Positions 37,137 through 47,250 of a stretch of DNA of 64,000 bases are shown here, piece after piece (positions within the stretch are counted from its first letter, which is position 1; each line of letters opens with the position of its first letter). The notes under the pieces are model-generated. The model did no database searches, was not told the DNA's origin, and saw nothing but the letters and a program-made list of their open reading frames with translations. The DNA lies in the NCBI RefSeq assembly GCF_000257645.1, contig NZ_AJHJ01000001.1:310001-374000 (forward strand), given 5' to 3'. The stretch is from Serratia sp. M24T3. GTDB taxonomy: Bacteria > Pseudomonadota > Gammaproteobacteria > Enterobacterales > Enterobacteriaceae. The position numbers and the translations under genes are program-made.

Positions 37137-39095
37137 TTACTGCAAGAACGCGCGCTGATAATTATTTAACAAATCGCATAAACGCCTGACCGGCTCAGTC
37201 ACTTTGAGCGGCGCATCGTATTCCACCAGCTTCTGCTGATACTCACTCATTTCACTCAACAAACGCTGATAATAATATTCGCGTTTGCCCTCACTCTGAG
37301 ATGAAACCACGCGATCGGCAGTATTACGAATTCGTTTATGAAACGCCGACAATTCTTCATTAACCGGGACTTCGGCAATCTTTAAACGTTGATGGGCAAT
37401 AATCAGTTGCAACGCCAGACGGTATTTCCCCATGTCGTTCGGGAACAGAACCAACAGCTGATTCAACTGGTGATAAAGCGCAGGAAGATGGTTCTCACGA
37501 CGGCGATAGGCTTTGGTGGTCAACGCGGAAACAGCACTGCTCACGAAGCGGTTAAGCAGCGTACGCCCGGTTTTATCACGCGATTTATCGCGAATTAGCA
37601 TCAGTACCAGCAATGCAATTACGCAGCCGATCGCCTGACCGGTGGCATTGTCCAAAAATGTCGAAATATTGAATTTCATTGGATTGCTGAGCACCAGAAT
37701 ATTGATGCTACCGACCAGCAGGCCCAAAATCCCCAGACGACGTTTTTGCACCTCTATTCCGCAGATAAAAATACAAATCCCCAGCGCCAGCAACAGCAGG
37801 AACAGGCTTTGCTGAGTCGCGGGCATAACCACGGAATATAAAAGCCCACCGATAGGAATGGCGGCCATCATGCCGATCAAAAAGTCCATCGCCATCATTT
37901 TCGGGTTCGGAGTGCGCATCGCCAGCGAGGTGATAACCGCAATAATGACCACCGCGCCTGAGCCGGAAGTCCAGCCGGTCCATAACCACAGTAAACAGCC
38001 CGCGGCGCTGGCAACAAAAGTACGCAGCCCGTTAATCAGCGCGTGGTGCATTTCAGCTGAGGCAGGCTTGATCACCACTTCACTGTTTAGCACGTTGCTT
38101 TCTGTACTGCTGATACTGCCGTTGGTATGTATGCCTTTGATCATCAACAATGCGCGGCTGGCGGAACCAATCCACGAATAAAGAGGTAGTGCGACGTTTT
38201 CCTCTGTCAGATCATTACCAATCTTGCGCAGTCGCTTAAGGATTTTACGCACGTCATCCTGATTTTCGATAGGTTCATTGACCAGTAGAACAATCTCGGA
38301 AGGCACCAGCTCTGGCGTGGTCTGCATAATAATGAAGGTTTCGCAGGCTTGAGTGATCATGCTCAGCGACAGGCTATGTAACGCCTTTATGCGCCGATTT
38401 ACGCGCTGCCAGCGGGAAGACTCCATCATCAGGCTGGTTCGCATCCCATTGATTGCAGTGGAGCTTTTAACCAGGGTATTCCACGCCTTGTCGATATCTT
38501 CTTTTTCGGCCTGATTCAGGCTGAGTTTGAGCAATTTAAAATGGTCGAGCATCAGCTGGTCTACGGCACGATCGATATCTTTTTTGATCGAACGAGGAGA
38601 GAACAACAGATCGGCCACGATCGCGGCAACGATGCCGACGACAATTTCGCTACAGCGTTCAACGGCAAACTGCGGAGTTTCGGTAAGGTTAGATGAGGCG
38701 AGCACCACAATGATTAACGCGGTATAACCGGCCAGTCCTAAAGCATAGGAGTTTTCAACGCGAACGATTGAAGACCACCAGGTGCAAAAGCCTGCCCACA
38801 GGCAGCACACCAGCAGCATCAGTGCTGGTGCACGAGCAAAGGTCATTACGATAGTAATTGCGGCGATACAGCCAATAAAAGTGCCGATAACACGTAATAT
38901 CCCACGATGCCGAATTGCCCCGGCAAACGGCTCGCCGCCGGCGACCATGGCGGGTCCGGCGGCTACGATGGCAGCGGTCATCGCCGACCATCGAGGGGTT
39001 TCCAGATTCAGATAAAACCCAAACACCAATGCGCCCAGGATAGCAAAAGTCAACTTGCAGGCAAATCGCATGCGCAACAGAGATGGGCTAATCAT
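37137..39095 (-). CDS. aaeB: aromatic carboxylic acid efflux pump, membrane subunit AaeB
   Basis: The 652-aa FUSC/ArAE-family membrane protein has two repeats of membrane segments (about residues 15-170 and 370-520) separated by a large cytoplasmic domain. AaeB with AaeA expels p-hydroxybenzoate and related aromatic acids, acting as a metabolic relief valve. Length matches E. coli (655). 10 bp separate it from aaeA. Confidence 0.94.
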   Translation of the reverse strand: MISPSLLRMRFACKLTFAILGALVFGFYLNLETPRWSAMTAAIVAAGPAMVAGGEPFAGAIRHRGILRVIGTFIGCIAAITIVMTFARAPALMLLVCCLWAGFCTWWSSIVRVENSYALGLAGYTALIIVVLASSNLTETPQFAVERCSEIVVGIVAAIVADLLFSPRSIKKDIDRAVDQLMLDHFKLLKLSLNQAEKEDIDKAWNTLVKSSTAINGMRTSLMMESSRWQRVNRRIKALHSLSLSMITQACETFIIMQTTPELVPSEIVLLVNEPIENQDDVRKILKRLRKIGNDLTEENVALPLYSWIGSASRALLMIKGIHTNGSISSTESNVLNSEVVIKPASAEMHHALINGLRTFVASAAGCLLWLWTGWTSGSGAVVIIAVITSLAMRTPNPKMMAMDFLIGMMAAIPIGGLLYSVVMPATQQSLFLLLLALGICIFICGIEVQKRRLGILGLLVGSINILVLSNPMKFNISTFLDNATGQAIGCVIALLVLMLIRDKSRDKTGRTLLNRFVSSAVSALTTKAYRRRENHLPALYHQLNQLLVLFPNDMGKYRLALQLIIAHQRLKIAEVPVNEELSAFHKRIRNTADRVVSSQSEGKREYYYQRLLSEMSEYQQKLVEYDAPLKVTEPVRRLCDLLNNYQRAFLQ

Positions 39096-39105
39096 TTATT
39101 TTCTC

Positions 39106-40038
39106 TTAGCCAAACTCGCGCAGGCGGTGCAGGAATTTGGTAAACCATGAGCCATTTTCTGCTCGGTCGTGCTCACCAGCCACTACAACTGTCGCCGTGG
39201 TGCCTGCCGGGTACGGGTGTTTTTCGTCCATATCATTCAAAGTGATTTTTACCGGTACGCGCTGCGCCAGACGAACCCACTCGAGGTTGCTGTCGATACT
39301 TGCCAGGCCATCACTGGAATCGGTGCTGCTGCTGTCTGTCACCGCTGCCGCAACGCTGTTCACAGTACCGTGCAGAACTTTATTGCTGCCCAGCGGGGTG
39401 ATTTCGACACGATCGCCAAGTTTAACGCGAGCCAGCTTGGTCTCTTCCATATACGCCAGTACATAGAAGGTGTGCTCTTTAACCAGCGCGATAGTAGTCT
39501 GGCCGCGAGTCACGAAGTCGCCTGGGTGAACGGTCAGGTTAGTGACCCAGCCATCAGCCGGAGCAACCACGGTAGTACGCTGCAGATCCAGCGCCGCTCC
39601 TGCTGCTGTTGCCTTGGCTTTCGCCAGCTGTTGCATGGTAGTTTGCAGGTCGTTGGTTGCCTGTTCGATAGCTTCGATAGACATTGCCTGAGTACCAAGT
39701 TTTACACGACGAGTCGCTTCGCGTTTTTTCTCGTCTGCCAGCGCCTGATAATAGGATACGTCGGCATTTGCCTGAGCCAATGCCACCTGATAACGCGGCT
39801 GGTCAATCGTGAACAGCACCTGGCCCTTGCTCACTAATTGGTTATCTTCAACAGGAACGGAGGTGACCAGCCCGGCAACGTCTGGAGCCATGGCTACAAC
39901 GTCAGCGGTAAATTTTGCGTCACGCGTCCAAGGTGATTCTGTATAAAAGACCCAGGCACGGAAAATCGCGATGGCGGCCAGGACCACAATGATAAACGTT
40001 ATTGCGTAACGTATTATTTTTATTGAAATGTTTTTCAC
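39106..40038 (-). CDS. aaeA: aromatic acid efflux membrane-fusion protein AaeA
   Basis: This 310-aa HlyD/EmrA-type membrane-fusion protein has an N-terminal signal anchor (about residues 8-27). A biotinyl-lipoyl half motif and a coiled-coil hairpin (about 85-145) and a beta-barrel ([17 protein letters not shown] region) follow. It links AaeB to an outer-membrane channel. Only 7 bp separate it from aaeX. Confidence 0.94.
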   Translation of the reverse strand: MKNISIKIIRYAITFIIVVLAAIAIFRAWVFYTESPWTRDAKFTADVVAMAPDVAGLVTSVPVEDNQLVSKGQVLFTIDQPRYQVALAQANADVSYYQALADEKKREATRRVKLGTQAMSIEAIEQATNDLQTTMQQLAKAKATAAGAALDLQRTTVVAPADGWVTNLTVHPGDFVTRGQTTIALVKEHTFYVLAYMEETKLARVKLGDRVEITPLGSNKVLHGTVNSVAAAVTDSSSTDSSDGLASIDSNLEWVRLAQRVPVKITLNDMDEKHPYPAGTTATVVVAGEHDRAENGSWFTKFLHRLREFG

Positions 40039-40045
40039 GACAGCC

Positions 40046-40249
40046 TCAGACGAAAATGCAGGATATTAGATAGAAGAGACAGCAATACAATGCCGTATTA
40101 AATAATGCCGGATGCCAGACAAAATCATAAATCCCGGTAGGTGTCAAAATTCGGCGCAGTATGAAAAATATCGCTAGCGCCAAAAGTATTTCAAAGAACA
40201 CCGGGGGAAACGACAATCCGAAAATCACCATTACCGGAAGCAAACTCAT
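40046..40249 (-). CDS. aaeX: small membrane protein AaeX
   Basis: The 67-aa protein has two membrane segments and the conserved start [21 protein letters not shown]. coli AaeX has the same length. It is first in the aaeXAB operon; its function is not known. Confidence 0.93.
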   Translation of the reverse strand: MSLLPVMVIFGLSFPPVFFEILLALAIFFILRRILTPTGIYDFVWHPALFNTALYCCLFYLISCIFV

Positions 40250-40556
40250 GGATATTTCCTTAGACTCTTACCACAAAGGTAGTGACGCACAGCAACCCTC
40301 ATATTATTTATTAATTTTAACATTAGCGCGCGTTTTTGATTCAAAATTTTCAACAATACCAGCGCACTTCGAGAGAAAAATCTCTAAAGGTTGCGCAGAG
40401 GGGTAATGTAGGATTGCCAGAAAAGTCGGCGGAGGTAAGATACTTAATTTTACTGCATCCGAACTTGAGGCTTTTATCTCGACCAGTATATTAGCCTGCT
40501 TATTATCAAGACATCAACATTCTGTGATCACAATCACTTTTAAGCTGGGCTTAACA
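40250..40556. other. aaeX / aaeR divergent control region
   Basis: Around 307 bp separate the divergent efflux operon and its LysR-type regulator gene. It should contain AaeR sites. A CRP-like site lies at 40523-40538, close to aaeR. Confidence 0.55.
40523..40538. promoter_or_regulatory. candidate CRP-cAMP binding site
   Basis: TGTGA-TCACAA-TCACT has 9 of 10 consensus half-site bases with the correct 6-bp spacer. Its centre lies about 26 bp upstream of the aaeR ATG, so it could repress aaeR or activate the far divergent aaeXAB promoter. Confidence 0.5.
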
Positions 40557-41489
40557 ATGGACCGATTAAAACGCATGTCAATCTTTGCTCAAGTGGTTGA
40601 AAGCGGCTCTTATACCGCTGCAGCGCCTCGTCTACAAATGAGCGTTTCCGCCATTAGCCAAAGCATCTCCAAGCTTGAAAATGAATTACAAATCAAGTTG
40701 TTAAACAGAAGCACTCGCAGTCTCGGCTTAACTGAAGCGGGTAAGATTTACTACCAGGGCTGCCATAAAATGCTGCATAACGTTCATGAAGTTCATGAAC
40801 AATTGTATGCGTTTAACAACACACCAACGGGTACATTACGCATCGGCAGCTCCTCGACAATGGCACAAAATGTCCTTGCAGCAATGACGGTCAAGATGCT
40901 CAGCGAGTATCCAGGCCTGACCGTGAATCTGGTAACGGGGATTCCTGCGCCGGATTTAATTTCTGACGGGCTGGATATTGTGATTCGCGTCGGTAAATTG
41001 CAAGACTCGAGTTTGTTCTCAAAGCACCTTGGCTCAATGCCGATGGTGGTTTGTGCGGCGAAAAATTATTTGACCGAGAACGGTAAGCCTGAAGCTCCGA
41101 CAGACATGGTAAATTTTTCGTGGCTGGAATACAGCATTCGCCCTGACAGTGAATTTGATCTGGTTTCACCTGAGGGTCAACCGATTCGTATCAGGCCGGA
41201 GGGGCGTTTTGTCTCCAACGATCCGCAAACCATCATCCGCTGGCTAACGTCGGGCGTGGGTATCGCCTATATTCCGCTGATGTGGGTGATTGATGAGATT
41301 AACTCAGGAGAGGTCGAGATTCTGTTTGGTAATTATCAGTCGGAGCCGCGCCCGGTTTACGCCTTGCATACGGAAAAGGACAAGCTGCCGTTGAAAGTGC
41401 AGGTGTGCATTAATTATCTGACGGAATATTTCAAAGAGGTGAGCAAGGTTTACCGCAAGCACCGCAAACGAGAGCCGGGGGCGAAATAA
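40557..41489 (+). CDS. aaeR: LysR-type regulator AaeR
   Basis: The 310-aa LysR-family regulator has an N-terminal winged HTH (about residues 3-60: FAQVVESGSYTAAAPRLQMSVSAISQSISKLE) and a substrate-binding domain (about 88-290). It activates aaeXAB when aromatic carboxylic acids accumulate. ATG 40557 (MDRLKRMSIF) was chosen; the open frame's earlier ATG at 40524 overlaps the CRP-like site. Confidence 0.93.
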   Translation: MDRLKRMSIFAQVVESGSYTAAAPRLQMSVSAISQSISKLENELQIKLLNRSTRSLGLTEAGKIYYQGCHKMLHNVHEVHEQLYAFNNTPTGTLRIGSSSTMAQNVLAAMTVKMLSEYPGLTVNLVTGIPAPDLISDGLDIVIRVGKLQDSSLFSKHLGSMPMVVCAAKNYLTENGKPEAPTDMVNFSWLEYSIRPDSEFDLVSPEGQPIRIRPEGRFVSNDPQTIIRWLTSGVGIAYIPLMWVIDEINSGEVEILFGNYQSEPRPVYALHTEKDKLPLKVQVCINYLTEYFKEVSKVYRKHRKREPGAK

Positions 41490-41561
41490 GAACCTTTCCA
41501 CTTAAAAGGATTTTACTGAACAACATAAAGTTTAATAAACGAGGCCTTGGTGTTGCCATTC

Positions 41562-41787
41562 GGCAGCAAGAGAGCAAATCCCCAGGAGCTTACACAGGTA
41601 AGTGACCGGGGTTTGCGAACGCAGCTAACGCAGTACTGGCTTCAAGTAAGAAGATTATACCAAATAATCAAGTAATTGGAGTCAGAGCAAGGCAGCAAGA
41701 GAGCAAATCCCCAGGAGCTTACACAGGTAAGTGACTGGGGTTTGCGAAAGTAGCTAACGCAGCACTGGCTTCAAGTAAGAAGATTAT
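41562..41787. repeat. tandem pair of 97-bp palindromic repeats between aaeR and tldD
   Basis: Copy A is 41562-41658 and copy B is 41691-41787. They differ at four of 97 positions, and the period is 129 bp. Each carries a hairpin core CCCCA-ggag-CTTAC-acag-GTAAG-tgac-TGGGG (copy B; A has one mismatch). The last base of copy B is 2 bp before the tldD stop codon (41790-41792). The same core in altered form is in the element at 32617-32835. The pair sits between two convergent genes and may end both transcripts. Confidence 0.9.
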
Positions 41788-41789
41788 TT

Positions 41790-43235
41790 TTAGGCAGTGC
41801 CGCCAACGGTTAAGGAATCAAGTTTCAACGTAGGTTGGCCCACGCCGACCGGGACGCTTTGACCTTCTTTGCCACAAACGCCGACGCCTTTATCAAGCGC
41901 CAGATCGTTACCGACCATGGAAATCTGCTGCATTGCCTCGATACCTGAACCGATCAGGGTCGCGCCCTTCACTGGCTTGGTGATACGACCTTTCTCAATC
42001 AGATAGGCTTCTGAGGTTGAGAAGACAAATTTTCCAGAAGTGATATCCACCTGGCCGCCGCCAAAGTTGGGTGCATAAAGACCATACTCGACGCTGCTGA
42101 TAATATCTTCCGGGGTAGATTGACCGCCCAGCAGATAGGTATTGGTCATGCGCGGCATTGGCAGATGTGCATAGGACTCGCGGCGACCGTTACCCGTCGG
42201 AGCCACGCCCATCAGGCGCGCATTGAGCTTGTCCTGCATGTAACCTTTCAAAATACCGTTTTCAATCAGCACGTTGTACTGCCCCGGTACGCCTTCATCA
42301 TCTACCGAGATTGAACCACGACGGCCTTGCATAGTGCCATCATCAACAACGGTACAAAGCTCGGAAGCCACCAGTTTGCCCATTTGCCCGCTGAACATTG
42401 AGGTACCGCGGCGATTAAAGTCGCCTTCCAGTCCGTGCCCGACCGCTTCGTGCAGTAAAACGCCCGGCCAGCCTGCGCCCAGGACAACTGGCATCGCGCC
42501 AGCCGGGGCAGCAACAGCGCCAAGATTAACCAACGCCATGCGCACGGCTTCGTGGGCAAAGGCTTCGGCACGAACTTCGCCATCTACGGTTTCGAGGAAA
42601 TATTCGTAGCCGCTACGACCGCCGCCGCCACTGGAACCGCGTTCGCGAAGACCATCTTGTTCAACCAGCACGCTAACAGACAAGCGCACCAGTGGGCGAA
42701 TATCTGTTGCGAGAGTGCCGTCAGTCGCGGCAACTAAAATGCTTTCATATACGCCGGTGATGCTGGCGGAGACTTCAACTACCCGCTTGTCGGCAGCTCG
42801 AGCGGCTTTGTCGACACGGTGCAGCAGGGCAATTTTCTCTTCACGCGGCAGGCTTTGCAGCGGATCGGCCAGCGAATACAGTGCTGCATGCTGGATTGCG
42901 CCCAAAGTATGGCTTTTGCCGTTACCCTGTTCGCGCACGATGCTGCGCGCGGCCTGAGCGCTTTGGTTAAGCGCATTGAGGGTAATCTGATCGGCATAGG
43001 CAAAACCGGTTTTCTCGCCGCTTACGGCACGAACGCCGACACCTTGGTCGATATTGTATGAACCGTCTTTAATAATGCTGTCTTCAATGACCCAGGCTTC
43101 ATGGAAACTGGATTGGAAAAAGAGATCGGCATAATCGAGACGGCGCTCAGCCAACTGGCCTAATACCGTAAACAGGTCTTGTTGACTCAGATTATTAGCG
43201 GTTAGTAAACGCTCACTGACTAGGGCCAGACTCAT
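41790..43235 (-). CDS. tldD: zinc metalloprotease subunit TldD
   Basis: TldD is the catalytic half of the TldD/TldE protease. The 481-aa protein has the zinc motif HEAVGH (H262, E263, H267) in [20 protein letters not shown]. The family-typical end [18 protein letters not shown] is also present. Length is exactly that of E. coli. The ATG at 43235 ([10 protein letters not shown]) was chosen over one 24 bp earlier by alignment. Its partner pmbA lies 10 kb away here. Confidence 0.97.
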   Translation of the reverse strand: MSLALVSERLLTANNLSQQDLFTVLGQLAERRLDYADLFFQSSFHEAWVIEDSIIKDGSYNIDQGVGVRAVSGEKTGFAYADQITLNALNQSAQAARSIVREQGNGKSHTLGAIQHAALYSLADPLQSLPREEKIALLHRVDKAARAADKRVVEVSASITGVYESILVAATDGTLATDIRPLVRLSVSVLVEQDGLRERGSSGGGGRSGYEYFLETVDGEVRAEAFAHEAVRMALVNLGAVAAPAGAMPVVLGAGWPGVLLHEAVGHGLEGDFNRRGTSMFSGQMGKLVASELCTVVDDGTMQGRRGSISVDDEGVPGQYNVLIENGILKGYMQDKLNARLMGVAPTGNGRRESYAHLPMPRMTNTYLLGGQSTPEDIISSVEYGLYAPNFGGGQVDITSGKFVFSTSEAYLIEKGRITKPVKGATLIGSGIEAMQQISMVGNDLALDKGVGVCGKEGQSVPVGVGQPTLKLDSLTVGGTA

Positions 43236-43317
43236 AATTTCTTCACTCTCTTTGGTCATAAAAAGTCAATGTACAGCCTAACACAGTATGCAGTTGCTCA
43301 ACACTGCGAGACCAGAC

Positions 43318-46300
43318 TTAAGGTGCTGGAACCTTAAGCGCTTTTTTATCTGCCTTTGATTGGCGCAAGATTTCATGAATTGTTGGCTGTTCAATGGTGC
43401 CGTCAATCTGATAGCGAATTAGCGAAATCTTATTCCACAGCGGGGCGAGCGCCTGACTGGCGGCGAACACCGCAGCGCCGACAATCGGGTTAATCACGAA
43501 AGCAGTGGCAACCCCGACGGTCGCTGAAATCTCGGGAGCAATCACCGCTTCGAGATCCAGACGCTGGCTGACCAGATTCACGTTGCCATTGATGGCTATA
43601 TCCGCGGCTAAACCGTCGACCAGCAGATCATTGGTGTGAAGCACGCCATCTTTAATCCAGGCGTCAGATTTGATTGAATCAAAGTAGAAGCCTTTACCGA
43701 AGGTATCGCGGAAATCAAGCTGAAGTTTGCGCAACAGTGCGTCGAAACTGACCAGACGCAGTATTTGCCCCGCACGGCCGCCGCCCATGTTGATTATCTC
43801 ACCTTTGCCGAGATAGGTTTTTAGCGTGCCGTTAAGGGTTTTCACATCTGGCTTCCACGGCGCATCTTTCCAATGCAAATCAAAATCGACTTTGAAAGGT
43901 GCGCCTTTAAGCGGAGTAGCCACGCCGAGGAACGAATTAAAGCGATCAATATTTTTGCCGCTCAGATTGCCTCTCAGCGCGGTGCTGTCCTGATTTTGTG
44001 CATCCTGTTTCCACTCGCCCTGTATATCGAGCCGCCCTTCGCCGGTATCAATCAGGCCATTGCGCAAGGTCAGTTGATTACCCTGCGGAGCCAGATCGGC
44101 GTTAACTTTGCGCAGGCTCTGCCCCATAAACCAACAGGCTTCGCAGCGAATATTGAGCGCAGGCCAGTTGCTGAATGAAAGATGGCTGCCAAACAGATTT
44201 TGCCCGCTGCTGCCGCTGGTTGCCCATTGAGGATTGAAGTAAAGGTAGCGCAGATTCGCCAGCCACGGGCCGCGATTGTTCATATCCAGCGTACCATCAA
44301 TCTCTTTGCCTTTGACATTGATATGCATGCCATCGTCGTTATGAGTCGAGACCAAGGTTAAATCATTCCAACCCTGTCCGGCCAAGGTCAGGCGCGGTGT
44401 TGTCACGGTAATTTGGTTAGGGAAACCGAAGCCGACCGTTTTGGTATTTTGACTTTGCGTCGCTTTATCCGGTGATAATAGCCCCAGCCAGTTTTCTCCG
44501 TCCAAGGCTGGCAAATTCAGTGTCAGGCTGCTGGTTGCAGGCAACGCGGGAGTTTTAGTGGTATTGATCGCCCACGCTGCGCGGTCAAGAGTCAATTGTT
44601 TACCCAGCAACCAGCGGCTGTTAAAGCGATCTTTACCGGCCAGCACGCCGTTTAAATTAAAGCTGTGTAAATCACCCTGAACGTTAACATTCAGCGGCAA
44701 AGCTTTGCCCGGCGCTTTGTTTAAGGGATTGGGTAAGTGACTACTCACATTCCTCAAGTCCGCGTCAGCCGTGACTTTATAGGTTGGTGTGCCTTTATGT
44801 GGCAGCAAAATGTCGACCGCACTGTTCCAGTTGGCACCGCCTGAAATCTTGGCTGCAATGGCTTTAGGCAAGCCCGGCAATTTTGCAGGCTGCCAGTTGC
44901 CGTCTAAACCAATATTAATCTCATAGTTATCAGGCTGATCGAACGTTTTGAAGTTAATATTTACCGGCTGACCAAACCAGGTCGCTGTCATTGAATTACT
45001 GTCCAGATTGCCATTATCAAAGCTGAACTGGCCAGTCAGGTTTTTGATTTTGCTTTCCAGAGGCGCAACAAACAGGCTGTTATTGTTGAGATTAATACCT
45101 CCGGTCGCACGAACTTGTTTACCATTCAATGGGATGTCGAGATGTAAGCGCCCACTGACATTGCCGCCAATCTGAATCTCTTTTAGTGCCGCACCGAGCG
45201 AATCTTTGAGCGGAGTTTGCATGAAGTACTCGCCAACGTCCTTGCCCTCTCCGCTAACATCGGCGTCGATTAACAGTTTTTCTTTTTCATAATCTGGAAT
45301 GCTGGCGACAACATTTTTCCCCACTGCATTACCGAGCTGTGTGTGTGCCGCTTTCATGAACAGCCCGTTGTCCAAGAAGTCGAGATCGATATCAAGGTTA
45401 GTCAGCGCAGGCCATTCAGGCTGGAATTTAAAGGTCGAGTTGCGCAGCGGTACCCAGACCTCAAACTGCCCTTCATTATTTTTGAACGGGAAATCATGTG
45501 GATTACCGTTAAAGCTCAGCGTGGCGTTATCAACCTGCCCGGCCAAAATGGCTGAACCAAGATAATCCACCAGATTTTTACTCATCAGGTTTTGCGGGAA
45601 ATAGCGCCACGCCTGTCCGCCGTCATAAACGCGAACGCCAGATAAAATTTTCAGCCATGGCTGGCCTTTGCTCGGCTGTTCATAGCTAAAACCGCCGGTA
45701 GCCCACAACCCTTTGGCCTTAACATCCAAGTCTTTTGACCACAACGACCAACCTTGATCATTGTTGCTCCAATCGAAGGTACCGCTAGCCTGACTGACTT
45801 CCAGCGGCGCGCGGAACACGTCTCCAAAAGGCAGCTGACTGTTTTGCAAACCTATCGTCATTCGCCCGCGAGGCACGCTACCGCTCAAGGTGCCGCTAAA
45901 ATTATTCACCCCTGGCAGCAACTCCCAGCGGGTCCAGCTGACATCATGCCATTTCATATCAAATCGAGTTTGCTCGGGCTGCTTGAGCGGAATGTCTAAC
46001 GCCAGCTGGTCGACCATGCCGGTTGGCTTGAGATCTTTCCAGCGCTCCAGCAGCGCCGGAGTTAAAAACGAAATGGTCGGGATAATCGGCCCGATCCTTT
46101 CGAGCTGAATATTATTGCCGCGAAGCCGCAGCTGCTCTTGATGATCCGGCCCAAGGAACTGGCTGTTATCGCTTACACCATTTTCGGGTAGATAAAGCGC
46201 GGTCAATGAGCCTTGCGGCCAAGCCTGCCCGTCAGTTTTCAGATTCAGCTGCGGCGTACCCACTTGCCAGCCGCTCCCCTGACGATTGCCATGCAGGGTC

Positions 46301-47154
46301 AGATCATCCACATCCAAACGATGCGACTGGCCGTCGGTATGCCAGACGGCCTCGCCATCTTTTACATGAATATCACCGGCATAGACTTGACCATCGCGCA
46401 GGGTTAACCACGCGGCGAGACTGAAATTGGCACTGTCTAAACCAGTATTGCTGCGCAGCCAGCGGCTGAACCACGGCTTCATGTCGATATCATCGGCTTG
46501 CAGATAGATTTTACCGTCATTCAGCAAACCGTCGTTATCGTTGAGATCCATACGAACCTGCACAATACCGTGCTGGCCGTTGAAGCTCGATAAACCAAGC
46601 TGCCCTTCGGCGCGGTGGCGATTCTTGGAGTTCAGCCAGGTCATCTGCTGGATGTCGAATTCTGCCCGTGGGCCGGAAGGCGTTTTGAAGCTAATGCGGC
46701 TATTGCGCAGGTCGAAGTGGTCAACCTGCTTTAGGAAGATTTCGCTGATTCGATCGGCACCTACCGGGCTTTTGTGCTTGTCGCCGTCACCGCCCAGGGT
46801 TGAATTGAAATCGAGCTGCAGGTTATAGAAAGTCAGATCGCGGAACTGCCAGCGCAGATGCAGCAAGGATTGCCAGACATCCAGCGCCATGGTGATACGT
46901 TGCACCTTAGAGGAAGATTCCGGAAGAGAGATGGCCAGATCTCGAATTTCAAGCGTTGGGCCAAAAGTCTTCCAGCTGCCGTTAACCTGAGAGAGGCTAA
47001 TCGGCACACCAGTAACCGCCTGAATCTTGTCGACAATAGGCTGTTTGAATCGATCAAGCTGAGGCAGCGCCAAACGAAGCCCACTGATCGCCAACGCGAC
47101 GATAACAACAATCGTCGCGAAGCTGGTTAGCAGTATCCCGGGCAGTCGCCTCAC
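43318..47154 (-). CDS. yhdP: AsmA-like phospholipid-transport protein YhdP
   Basis: The 1278-aa envelope protein has an N-terminal membrane anchor (about residues 6-27). A long repetitive beta-rich body follows (DUF3971 near residue 150-1000 and AsmA_2 domain near the C-terminus). YhdP, TamB and YdbH are redundant carriers that move phospholipids from inner to outer membrane through a beta-groove bridge. Length fits E. coli YhdP (1266). 83 bp separate it from the tldD start. Confidence 0.93.
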   Translation of the reverse strand: MRRLPGILLTSFATIVVIVALAISGLRLALPQLDRFKQPIVDKIQAVTGVPISLSQVNGSWKTFGPTLEIRDLAISLPESSSKVQRITMALDVWQSLLHLRWQFRDLTFYNLQLDFNSTLGGDGDKHKSPVGADRISEIFLKQVDHFDLRNSRISFKTPSGPRAEFDIQQMTWLNSKNRHRAEGQLGLSSFNGQHGIVQVRMDLNDNDGLLNDGKIYLQADDIDMKPWFSRWLRSNTGLDSANFSLAAWLTLRDGQVYAGDIHVKDGEAVWHTDGQSHRLDVDDLTLHGNRQGSGWQVGTPQLNLKTDGQAWPQGSLTALYLPENGVSDNSQFLGPDHQEQLRLRGNNIQLERIGPIIPTISFLTPALLERWKDLKPTGMVDQLALDIPLKQPEQTRFDMKWHDVSWTRWELLPGVNNFSGTLSGSVPRGRMTIGLQNSQLPFGDVFRAPLEVSQASGTFDWSNNDQGWSLWSKDLDVKAKGLWATGGFSYEQPSKGQPWLKILSGVRVYDGGQAWRYFPQNLMSKNLVDYLGSAILAGQVDNATLSFNGNPHDFPFKNNEGQFEVWVPLRNSTFKFQPEWPALTNLDIDLDFLDNGLFMKAAHTQLGNAVGKNVVASIPDYEKEKLLIDADVSGEGKDVGEYFMQTPLKDSLGAALKEIQIGGNVSGRLHLDIPLNGKQVRATGGINLNNNSLFVAPLESKIKNLTGQFSFDNGNLDSNSMTATWFGQPVNINFKTFDQPDNYEINIGLDGNWQPAKLPGLPKAIAAKISGGANWNSAVDILLPHKGTPTYKVTADADLRNVSSHLPNPLNKAPGKALPLNVNVQGDLHSFNLNGVLAGKDRFNSRWLLGKQLTLDRAAWAINTTKTPALPATSSLTLNLPALDGENWLGLLSPDKATQSQNTKTVGFGFPNQITVTTPRLTLAGQGWNDLTLVSTHNDDGMHINVKGKEIDGTLDMNNRGPWLANLRYLYFNPQWATSGSSGQNLFGSHLSFSNWPALNIRCEACWFMGQSLRKVNADLAPQGNQLTLRNGLIDTGEGRLDIQGEWKQDAQNQDSTALRGNLSGKNIDRFNSFLGVATPLKGAPFKVDFDLHWKDAPWKPDVKTLNGTLKTYLGKGEIINMGGGRAGQILRLVSFDALLRKLQLDFRDTFGKGFYFDSIKSDAWIKDGVLHTNDLLVDGLAADIAINGNVNLVSQRLDLEAVIAPEISATVGVATAFVINPIVGAAVFAASQALAPLWNKISLIRYQIDGTIEQPTIHEILRQSKADKKALKVPAP

Positions 47155-47250
47155 ACTTAATCTCCTTGTCTTACAATCAGCGCTGAAATCGACGACGCTC
47201 TTTGATCCTACATAAAAAAAATGCCTAAATTAATCCGTCAATTCTTATAA

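Noticed and set aside
41562-41787. Tandem repeats considered as a small CRISPR array
   Set aside because: Only two 97-bp units, each a long palindrome, with no cas genes and no second spacer.
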